Below are positions 56,810 to 64,000 of a stretch of DNA of 64,000 nucleotides, piece after piece. The stretch is from the NCBI RefSeq assembly GCF_026210795.1, contig NC_089431.1, positions 806,001 to 870,000 on the forward strand, written 5' to 3'. Each line of letters begins with the position of its first letter. Position 1 is the first letter of the stretch. A program made the position numbers and the translations under genes. The notes under the pieces were generated by a model. The model ran no database searches and was not told the DNA's origin. It saw only the letters and a list, made by a program, of their open reading frames with translations. Origin of the DNA: Rhizophagus irregularis (taxonomy: Eukaryota > Glomeromycota > Glomeromycetes > Glomerales > Glomeraceae).

Positions 56810-58929
56810 TTATAAAACTACTAAAGGGTTATTATCGTTGTTGTTGTTGTTGTTGTCATCGAATTCGTTGTTATTATTATTGCCACTATTGTTATTATTG
56901 TCATCCTCATCATTATTGTCATCATTATTATTATTGTCATCATTATTATTATTGTCATCATTATTATTATTGTTATCATTATTATTATTGTCATCATTAT
57001 TATTATTGTCATCATTATTATTATTGTCATCATTATTATCGCCACCTTCATTATGACTTTCATTGCTGTCTTCGCTGTCTTCGCTGTCTTCGCTAACTGG
57101 CGCCCAGGTGGAAGAAATCCACCAGTCTGGCATTATTTCTGTCGGTCTACTTTTATTATCGATGACATTATCTAAACGATGACGCATACGGATTAGACCA
57201 GTTCCAATACTCTCCCCGATTTCATCCGCCCCTACTTAGAATTCTCCTAATCTAATTAAAAAAAAAAATATTATTTATAAATGTTATATTGATAAAGAAA
57301 TAACTTTACATACTCTCGTAGATTTCCATTTTTTTTCATGTATTTTGATTACAGAATTCGATTTATCTAAACGTTCTGGTCTTTTCTCTAGATTTTTTTC
57401 ATTGTTGGTAAGATTTTCATCTTCCGATGACCACTCATCGGAATGAAGTTCCGAGATCACTACAATTTTTTCACAATCTTTCATGTACTCGTCCCAGGTA
57501 ATTTCTTGAGGTTTGCAGTCATTTAAAACCTTGTCTTTTGTGTTAATCATGTGTTGTAAACCGCGTTTACGTCGCGTCATTTTCTGTTAAAAAGTTAATT
57601 AATAGTTAATTAATAATGTTAATTGATTGCATAGACAATTAGAAATAATTGACAAATTTTGCATTTTATTAAATTTCGTACTTGGTCTCGCCGAGAAGTC
57701 ATATGTTGACGTCTACTGTGCGTATCTAATTTGCCATCCTGGGTTATTTTCCAGATATCTCGGCGAGACTTATGAAGCTGTTTGATTACATTAACAATCT
57801 CAGTATCGTATACTTCAATCGATGGATTCATTGCCGCTTTTACCGCTGGTAAAAGTTTTTTGTTTATTGATTTCTTCTGGTCACTAAACGTTTGTGAAAC
57901 ATCAAACGAAATTCTGGAACCTAAATTATTAATGATTTGAACAACTTCATCCTATTTAAAATAATAATGAATATGATTAAAGATTATAAAAGATAAATAT
58001 TTTATAATAGAGGTGTAACTTACACGAAGTGTTTTTTTAAAGCCTGGAGTCATTGGTGATAGTTTTTTTCCTTTATTTCTGCTTATTACGGGTGATAGAC
58101 TTCGATTAACACTTGTTGTTATACTCGCGATCGTCTTATCACTGGAATGGCTGGAGTTACTGCCTGTCAAAGCCTCCAGTCGACTAGACAATTGTGATAC
58201 CGCGCTTTTTAGTTCTTGAATTTCTTGATTTAATAATTTTATAATAGGAAAAACAGTTATGCAAAGAAGCGCGAAGTTGATGAAGCGATGATATGAATGG
58301 GTCCTCACCTAAAGATTGCGAAGATTGCTCTTCTTGATGATGTTGCTGTTGTCCACCTATCAGAAGTTAATAAAATATTATAAATTTATTATATTTTTAA
58401 TTGATTTGATAATAATATATATATATAACCACCTTCCGATAAATCCGGCAAATTTCCTATTATTTTACAAGTAATTAGTACAGGTCATATTAAATATAAT
58501 TTCAATAAAAATATAAATAATAATACTTTTTGTTAACGATCTCCCCCTAGAGGGGAGAGAGGATTGTTGAGAATGAGAATTGGAAGAATGAGAATGATAA
58601 TGATGTCGACGTCGACGAGAGTGAGAGGAGGGAGAGGAGGAGAGAGAATGATAATGGTGTCGAGAACGAGAATGATGTCGACGTCGACGTCGATGAGAGT
58701 GAGAGGAGGGAGAGGAGGAGAGAGAATCATAATGGTGTCGAGAACGAGAATGATGTCGACGTCGACGTCGACGAGAGAGAGAGGAGGGAGAGGGGGAGAG
58801 AGAACGAGAATGATGTCGACGTCGACGTCGATGGGAGTGAGAGGAAGGAGATTGATGATATTGCTGAGAGCGACCCTGAGAAGGAGAACGAGGATGTGAT
58901 TCGCTACGTGAAATAGGAATAAGCGTCAA
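56810..58929 (-). pseudogene. Accessory gene, module 2 of element 3: RS-rich protein
   Basis: Exons: ~58926-58526, 58456-58433, 58356-58309, 58223-58024, 57951-57682, 57583-57314 and 57251-56810. All junctions to the sixth exon are in phase, and two exons are exactly 270 nt; the exon carrying the DEVV core is also 270 nt in the module-1 gene. Exon 1 is rich in Ser/Arg/His with blocks of RRRRRHHSRS, ending GRSLTKS. Exon 4 is a coiled-coil segment (NQEIQELKSAVSQLSSRLE-like), exon 5 the conserved core (NPSIEVYDTEIVNVIKQLHK), exon 6 HSDEWSSEDE and KKWKST. The last exon, MPDWWISSTW then an Asp/Asn run, is one base out of frame at a C4 run (57229-57232). No ATG is found at the 5' end, so the start is unresolved. 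Confidence 0.68.
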
Positions 58930-59591
58930 TTTATTTTTTTTTCATTTTAATAATGTAAAGAAACAAGATTGAAACGAAAAGAAAGGTGAAAAGTCACCTA
59001 TTTAACCATTACTTACATCATTAAAATAATATCATAATCGTTATCTCTTAATTAAAAATTAATATCATCGATATCACTTAATTAAATTAATATCATCGAT
59101 ATCACTAAATTAATTATCATGTGTATATCACTATTAAAATTAAACTAAAAATTGATACCATCGATATCACTTAATTAATTATCATGTATATATCACTATT
59201 AAAAATCGTAAAATGAAATTTACTTAGCAAAACAATCAATCAACCATCGTTCTAAAATTCGATAAAGGGATGGAGAAAGGTTTATATAAATAATTATTGA
59301 TTTGTTTGTTCACGTGAAATATTAACAAATAATTATACTACGATTATTGCCGTTTTCGACAATTGGAATGTCAAACAATATAAGGCGATTTTATAGTAAC
59401 CAATCAATTGACAAAAGTATTTTTTTTAATCATGATTGTTGCAATTGGGCGTATGTATCAGTTTGGAAACGGCTAAACTATCACTCGTAAATACTAACCA
59501 TTGTGGGTCCAGAGTGAAAATTCATGTGATTTGCAAATTTTTAGACATTCCGGACCTATAGACCTTAAGGGACAGGTCTATTTAAATAATT

Positions 59592-59799
59592 ACTTGCACT
59601 AGTTAAATGGTATAAACCGATTCATGATTCTCAAGATAAGATTTTATTGTCAAGTATATAACGACATAAAATCATGTAATATAGAATTATGGATAGAGAT
59701 AGTATAATACCAATATATTACATGTAATTTAATGTTGAAGTGAGAAAGATAAAAAATTATATGGCAGTTATTCCTTTAAATAAAAAAATAACATTTTAA
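59592..59799 (+). pseudogene. Relic of a second transposase C-terminus (module 2)
   Basis: The stretch aligns with 56395-56646, the end of the element-3 transposase: LALVKWYRP region, DDIKSCNIELW, IIPVHHI and the final YMAVIPLNK. It carries deletions and loses the frame. It has the same orientation relative to the accessory gene at 56810-58929 as the intact transposase has to 49121-51316, so it is the leftover of a second module. Confidence 0.8.
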
Positions 59800-60060
59800 T
59801 AAAATGAATTTTCTATAAATTTGAATAACGTTATTAAAAATCGGCTCAAATCTCAAAATAATATATTACTAATTTAAAGTTGCTATTCTCCTTATTCTAA
59901 AAATAATTATTCTAAAATTCACGTGTATTTTCATCAGCTTGTTCGCGTTTTTCAGGACGCGTATTTTTATTATATAAAGTCTACCTTTCATCATTCCATG
60001 CCCTTTACTTTCGCTCAATAATTTTTGTCTTTTCATCAATTATATTTTATTAACGCCATT
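59800..60060. promoter_or_regulatory. Possible promoter of the small ORF at 60061
   Basis: AT-rich sequence with TATATAAAG at about 59973-59981, some 80 bp before the ATG, followed by pyrimidine-rich sequence. This is the only clear TATA-like element in the right part of element 3. Confidence 0.3.
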
Positions 60061-60249
60061 ATGGGTTCTCGCCGTTCCACAACCTCGCAGAAAAAATCTA
60101 AGGAGCGTTTTAAGACGCTCAAAGCGAAGCGTATGACGACCGTAAAATTTTTGAAAAGTGGGTATCGTACGCAAGGTTCATGGTTGTATTTCTCTAATGG
60201 AGTCGCCTGTAGACGGAGTTTTATACTCCCAGAGCTGTCCAGTTCTTAG
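60061..60249 (+). CDS. Short basic ORF near the right end of element 3
   Basis: ATG to TAG, 62 codons: GSRRSTTSQKKSKERFKTLK followed by AKRMTTVKFLKSGYRTQG. The first 35 residues are strongly basic and look coding; the rest runs into a short tandem repeat (60195-60330). A splice from the basic part to a later exon is possible but no in-phase partner was found. Unrecognised; may be a cargo gene. Confidence 0.35.
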   Translation: MGSRRSTTSQKKSKERFKTLKAKRMTTVKFLKSGYRTQGSWLYFSNGVACRRSFILPELSSS

Positions 60250-60330
60250 ATGGGTCACCTGAAGAGACGAGGTCTTGTACCTCCAGGGCAGTCTCGGTTC
60301 TTAAATGGAACAATCCTGAAGAATGCTTCC
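60195..60330. repeat. ~56-bp imperfect tandem repeat
   Basis: Blocks GGAGTCGCCTGTAGACG, GGGTCACCTGAAGAGACG and GGAACAATCCTGAAGAA each start a unit ending in CCAG(A/G)GC(T/A)GTC and GTTCTTA(G/A)ATGG. It is GC-richer than the surroundings, with conserved spacing. Confidence 0.6.
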
Positions 60331-60412
60331 AAGGACTATCGACTTATTCACTTAGCTTTTGCTAACCACCCATTATTTTTATATATATGTATTTTTTTTT
60401 ATTGCTCAGTAA

Positions 60413-60633
60413 ATGCTCACCAAAAGGACTATTAATGCACTCTGGGACGCAGAAGATAGGGTTGAGGAGCTGGAGAACCATGAAGTAGAATCAATTTCTA
60501 TCTTCTTCACCGGCAAATACGCAAATTACGATGTAAGTATCTTCCTTATTACTTAAAAATATCTTTGTCCTATTATTTCATATTATTTCATTAACATATC
60601 TTTTGTTAATTTCAGCGGAAAATCAAGCTCTAA
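60413..60633 (+). CDS. Small two-exon ORF, acidic/aromatic, unrecognised
   Basis: Exons 60413-60532 (40 codons) and 60616-60633, with GTAAGT and TTTCAG ends and in phase; 45 residues. It reads LTKRTINALWDAEDRVEELE, then ISIFFTGKYANYD joined to RKIKL. The good splice consensus supports a real transcript. The codon before the ATG is a stop, so translation starts here or at an unseen upstream exon. Role unknown. Confidence 0.4.
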
Positions 60634-61002
60634 AAAATCCGAGAAACTTATTACGTTCGCGCTCCAACTTACCTGATAATAATAATAATAATAAAAAAAA
60701 AATCAAAATAATTTTTTTTTAAATAATTATGTTCTCTTTTTCTTATATGGTATAAGTATATTTCCATTTGTTAAGTTAAGAGCACTTAACTAATTTTCCA
60801 CCTAAGGTCCTAAGTTTATTATCTTTAAGTATATCGTGAAGGTTTAATTCACTTATTTTCCAATGCTTCCTTTTTTTCTTCTCTATCCGAATTTTCATTG
60901 TTATGAAGTCGGTACATTAGTGTATATATATATATATTAAAATTATTAAGTCTGCAGTATTACCGCGACAGTATTATACTTTAAATCGGCAAAGATATGC
61001 TG

Positions 61003-61540
61003 TAATCGGCATGGCTATATTTAAAGGAGCGAATTCCGATTTGTACATCAGACCTGCGATATGAAAAGCGAACAATACTATATAATAATAACAACATCCG
61101 AATTTAATATCGGTTTTATTTAACAAAGATCGGTCATTAAAAATTGGTATTTCCGACTGAATTATCGGATTTCATCGAAAGCTATACTGAAATTGGCATG
61201 GCTATATTTAAAGGAGCGAATTCCGATTTGTACATCAGACCTGCGATATGAAAAGCGAACAATACTATATAATAATAACAACATCCGAATTTAATATCGG
61301 TTTTATTTAACAAAGATCGGTCATTAAAAATTGATATTTCCGACTGAATTATCGGATTTCATCGAAAGCTATACTGAAATTGGCATGGCTATATTTAAAG
61401 GAGCGAATTCCGATTTGTATATCAAACCTCCGATGTGAAAAGCGGACAATACTATATAATAATAACAACATCTGAATTTAATATTAACAAAGATCGGCCA
61501 TTAAAAATTGGTATTTCCGACTGATGTATCGGATTTTATT
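61003..61540. repeat. ~187-bp subterminal tandem repeat of element 3 (right)
   Basis: Units begin near 61008, 61196 and 61382 with GGCATGGCTATATTTAAAGG and contain GCGAATTCCGATTTGTA, AACATCCGAATTTAATATCGG and AAAGATCGGTCATTAAAAAT. The third unit is shortened. AATCGGCAT motifs continue to 61615, mirroring the GCCGATT motifs at the left end. Confidence 0.85.
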
Positions 61541-61660
61541 AAAAATCGGCATAAATGGGCAAATCTATACATAAATACGCGAAAATCGGCATGTATATGC
61601 TAATATCGGCAAAACTATTTTAAAAGGGTCAAAATCCGATTTTTTTTCATTCGACCTGTG

Positions 61661-62415
61661 ACACTTGTAGGAGCACATATGGGTAAGGCTAGTGTTATTC
61701 TCAATAAACCTATCATTATCGGTGCATCTGTCCTTGGTCTCAGTAAACTCTTAATGTACCGCTTCTGGTATGGTTTTGTCAAAGAGAAGTATGGAAACAA
61801 AGTACGACTTGGATATATGGATATGACTCCTTTATTTACCATGTCGAGACAGAAGATATTTACAAGGATATGGCAGAGCGTCCAGATCTCTTTGACCTTA
61901 ATGATACCAAGACAATCGGGCTTTTCAAGGATGAGACTCCTGGAAATGTAATTACTGAATCCTACCACATCCGTGCAAAATCCTACCACTATGTCTTGGC
62001 AGACAAGTCTACAAAGTCCAAACATAAAGGAGTAAGCAAGAAGGGTATGAGTGATATGGCTAAGGACACATATTTCCCATCTTTAGGTGGAACTTTATTA
62101 GATGATACAGTAGAAAAAGATGAAATCTTCGATCCTATGACTCAAGTATATCGGGACTGTCTGTTTGAAAATGGTGTCTTCTATGCCAAGAATGTGGGAA
62201 TGCGTACAAAAAATCATGTAATATCACTAATCGAGTCAGAGAAGAAGGCATTATCCCCAATCGATACAAAACGCTGGATTTGGTCAGATGGTATATCCTC
62301 CTTACCATTCGGACACTGGCGTATTCAAGTATATAAGAAACTTCTTGAGCGTGGTACAAGTCATGAGGCAGCAGAAAAAATAGCTATAGGGACCAGATTA
62401 CCAGAGAAATATTAG
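61661..62415 (+). pseudogene. Polinton-type DNA polymerase B, C-terminal part
   Basis: This continues the polymerase cut at 48141: ACA CTT GTA GGA reads on from the LGN codons, giving HMGKASVILNKPIIIGASVL and LGLSKLLMYRFWYGFVKEKY. Motif C follows but lacks one base after 61823, so YMDTDS is broken to YMD and the frame shifts. The downstream frame runs IYHVETEDIYKDMAERPD (in the shifted frame), LADKSTKSKHKGVSKKGM and RWIWSDGISSLPFGHWR to TAG at 62415. The KHKGVSK motif is the KxY-like thumb region typical of pPolB. The single-base deletion hits the catalytic Asp pair, so the enzyme would be dead if real. Confidence 0.87.
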
Positions 62416-62487
62416 AATGATATAGAATAGTTTAGTGATACTTAGGCATATATTAATAATAAATTATATTTTTTCCCGATAGTTAAA

Positions 62488-62757
62488 ATGAAAGACGATC
62501 CAATCTATGATATACATAGTGAAGAATATATCGATGACCTTATACATATCACAATTCAGAGAGGTCTCTTTAAAGATGTAGAGGATGCAATAAAAAGTAT
62601 AAAGGCATTAGCTAAAATGGTCATAAGTTCTAAGACTAGTATTGATGCATTTATGAAATGCCCTGTACCAAACATTCCAAATGCCTTTTATGACTTAGTA
62701 GAGGCATTTTATTATTCAATACTAAGAGAAAGACAATCATTAGCACATGACATCTAA
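62488..62757 (+). CDS. Hypothetical Polinton-region protein, 89 aa
   Basis: ATG-started, 70 bp after the polymerase stop. The sequence is helical-looking and acidic (DIHSEEYIDDLIHITIQRG, DVEDAIKSIKALAKMVISS, then FYDLVEAFYYSILRERQ). No motif or membrane segment. Proximity and strand suggest it belongs to the Polinton. Unrecognised. Confidence 0.5.
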   Translation: MKDDPIYDIHSEEYIDDLIHITIQRGLFKDVEDAIKSIKALAKMVISSKTSIDAFMKCPVPNIPNAFYDLVEAFYYSILRERQSLAHDI

Positions 62758-62850
62758 CAGATTTCTGGGAGGTGTCATATGATAAGATATTCTATGGAAT
62801 TCTTCAGAATTCTTTGGAATTCCAAAATTTTTTTTTCGTAATAAGAACTA

Positions 62851-63289
62851 ATGTCTTTCAACCAGGTATACACTGAGCTACTAGTTATGTTACCAGCTTC
62901 TGTAATACATGAGGCATGGATTCGTCTCACAACAAGGAAGCGTAGTCCACTATCTGTGTCCGATGCCCAGTGGAGTAAATTCCATGGTAGAGTTATTTTT
63001 GAAACATGAAGTAGAAAGATACCAGAAAAAATTAGCACGTCAGAGACTAACTGTTAAACAGACATATATGCCAAGAAACAGAATGACACAAGACATGATT
63101 AGTGAAAAGGTTTCCATACTTCAGAAGCACTTGCTTGAATATAATAAGGTTACTTTTGGCCGATTCATGCAGAACCTTACTAAAGAATATGAGAAATTGA
63201 TCAAGACAAATCATCAGATACGACATGAAATTGATACCATGAAGAAGCAAGTACGAAAAATAGAAAAAAAACTTGCTTCTATGTCGTAG
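62851..63289 (+). CDS. Hypothetical coiled-coil protein, possible frame break
   Basis: ATG 62851 gives 52 codons (SFNQVYTELLVMLPASVIHE, then WIRLTTRKRSPLSVSDAQW) to TGA at 63007. The overlapping +1 frame carries on as KHEVERYQKKLARQRLTVK to IDTMKKQVRKIEKKLASMS, a long coiled coil ending at 63289. Composition is coding-like in both parts, so one protein with a one-base error or a programmed shift is likelier than two genes. Function unknown; it is co-oriented with the polymerase. Confidence 0.5.
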
Positions 63290-63339
63290 TTCCCATTATT
63301 CATCAAGAAATAGACGAATGGGTACTGTTGCTTTACTCA

Positions 63340-63475
63340 AATTTTGTGTGGACTGCGCATGGAATTTTTTTACTGTGCATAGACTTTGCATGGACTTTGC
63401 ATGGGAAATTTTAACTGCACATAGGCTTTGCATGGGCTTTACATGGGACTTTTTTACTGCACATGGATTTTTTCG
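63340..63475. repeat. Short tandem repeat with GCATGGGA/TTTTACTGCACAT units
   Basis: About four degenerate units of 30-45 bp with GACTTTGCATGG and TTTTTACTGCACATG. It falls between the convergent genes 62851-63289 and 63540-64000. The plus-strand ORF across it is an artefact. Confidence 0.6.
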
Positions 63476-63539
63476 TAAAAAATGTTGTTTAAGATTAGAA
63501 GGATATGGGAATTCCTTCCCACAATGCTGACAGGTACGA

Positions 63540-64000
63540 TCAGCTAGTTTTTTTTTTATAGGCTGGCTGGCTATCTACTGCAAAAACATTACGTTGTGCC
63601 TTATGTACAGAGAGAGGAATTGAGACAACCTGTCCATTTACATTTGCTTTGAACTCACCCTTTACTACAGGTTCCCAACCTGCACGATACTGCCACTGTG
63701 TACCAAGTATTAGCAATGATTTGTCCTTACCATTTTGATCCTTCTCGGTAGGTATAACAGAGAATTCGTCTGATATAGTGACTGTATTTGTACCTTCACC
63801 GATAGTTATGGGAATTTCATTGATAGTGCCAAGAGTTTTGGTTGATCCAGCTACACCATTAAGTGCATGTATATTCTTTCGATCTATTTTGAGACCTAGA
63901 TGCTTAGCTACATTTTCAGAGATTACTGAAGAGTCAGACCCTGTATCGATCATAGCATAGGGTATGCATACATTTTTGATTTTACAGGAAATGGTCGCTA
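63540..64000 (-). CDS. Retropepsin-like aspartyl protease, partial (continues beyond window)
   Basis: The frame is open to the window end, so the start lies outside. The active site is AMIDTGSDSSVI (DTG), followed by the usual hydrophobic strand (VAKHLGLKI), a flap-like region ALNGVAGSTKTLGTIN, and LLILGTQWQ, which supplies the second psi-loop (ILG). The end reads VHKAQRNVFAVDSQPAYKK. About 137 residues fit a single-domain retropepsin that dimerises. No zinc knuckle or reverse transcriptase is adjacent within the window. It may be a protease gene of the Polinton-like region, a fragment of a retroelement, or a domesticated Ddi1/ASPRV-like protease. Confidence 0.72.
   Translation of the reverse strand, partial: ATISCKIKNVCIPYAMIDTGSDSSVISENVAKHLGLKIDRKNIHALNGVAGSTKTLGTINEIPITIGEGTNTVTISDEFSVIPTEKDQNGKDKSLLILGTQWQYRAGWEPVVKGEFKANVNGQVVSIPLSVHKAQRNVFAVDSQPAYKKKTS

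Larger units (their letters stand above)
48145..61660. mobile_element. Element 3: 13.5-kb CACTA-like composite transposon
   Basis: Left end CACACGTCAAATAAGTAAAA and right end, inverted, CACAGGTCGAATGAAAAAAA share the CACTA-type CAC start. TSD ACA lies at 48142-48144 and 61661-61663, the 3-bp size expected for the superfamily. Removing the 13,516 bp plus one TSD rejoins the pPolB frame. Both ends carry CCGAT/ATCGG motifs in tandem repeats (48621-48936, 61003-61540). Contents: accessory gene (minus), bZIP-like pseudogene (minus), transposase (plus), second accessory gene (minus), transposase relic (plus), small ORFs. The same TIR drives MITEs D1-D3. Confidence 0.85.

Noticed and set aside
56821-57063. 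Met/Ile and Leu/Ser runs in other frames of the Asp/Asn tail
   Set aside because: Trinucleotide-like repeats are open in all frames; only the Asp/Asn frame continues conserved MPDWW sequence.
58564-58899. Plus-strand Arg/Met-rich ORF
   Set aside because: Antisense of the RS-rich exon of the module-2 accessory gene; low-complexity repeats stay open in several frames.
1-64000. tRNA, rRNA or riboswitch genes
   Set aside because: I saw no T-loop-like GGTTCGAAT blocks with matching acceptor arms and no rRNA core sequences by eye; a covariance search could still find some.

Overview
The window looks like a fragment of a large, AT-rich, repeat-laden fungal nuclear genome, most likely an arbuscular mycorrhizal fungus (Glomeromycotina, Rhizophagus/Gigaspora type). 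This is inferred from short GT-AG introns of about 65-95 bp, many near-identical dispersed repeats, CACTA/Plavaka-type transposases with the N-terminal CxxC style I associate with these fungi, and Polinton-type polymerase genes. Almost everything recognisable is a mobile element or its remains. Only three small genes look non-transposon: a five-exon Myb/SANT-like protein (2170-3081, minus), a two-exon small secreted protein (14884-15367, plus) and possibly a short Cys/His-rich ORF (24233-24484).

Layout. 1-3.7 kb: dispersed repeat, tandem repeats, Myb/SANT gene. 3.7-8.6 kb: element 1, a CACTA/Plavaka transposase (minus) with a divergent accessory gene (plus). 10.5-13.0 kb: a CACTA-type end, the first copy of a 1.78-kb repeat, half a TA-flanked MITE and a satellite. 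14.9 kb: secreted-protein gene. 19.2-22.6 kb: LTR retrotransposon whose gag ends on a canonical UUUAAAC -1 slippery heptamer and whose pol frame opens with a Nudix domain followed by a retropepsin; it is cut by a 1.3-kb TIR element. 24.2-26.6 kb: second copy of the 1.78-kb repeat, the other MITE half and the same satellite. 28.8-41.1 kb: element 2, a second Plavaka-like transposon with TIRs of about 215 bp, interrupted by a 5.6-kb MULE-like element (10-bp TSD) and by nested foldback MITEs. 42.2-48.1 kb and 61.7-64 kb: the two halves of a Polinton/Maverick-type region (protein-primed DNA polymerase B, small genes, a retropepsin-like protease), split by a 13,516-bp CACTA-like element at 48145-61660.

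The 13.5-kb element is the largest structure. It has TIRs starting CACA(C/G)GTC, a 3-bp TSD (ACA) whose removal restores the polymerase frame, CCGAT-rich subterminal tandem repeats at both ends, and two transposase-plus-accessory modules. Each module pairs a minus-strand RS-rich/acidic accessory gene with a plus-strand transposase, full length in the first and a C-terminal relic in the second. A bZIP-like pseudogene and small spliced ORFs look like cargo. The same divergent transposase/accessory arrangement occurs in elements 1 and 2.

Nearly every long coding region carries one or more frameshifts or stops. Seven frameshifts sit in homopolymer runs, so assembly error must be excluded before calling all of them dead. 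Clean TGA/TAG stops in the MULE, gag and element-2 transposases point to real decay.
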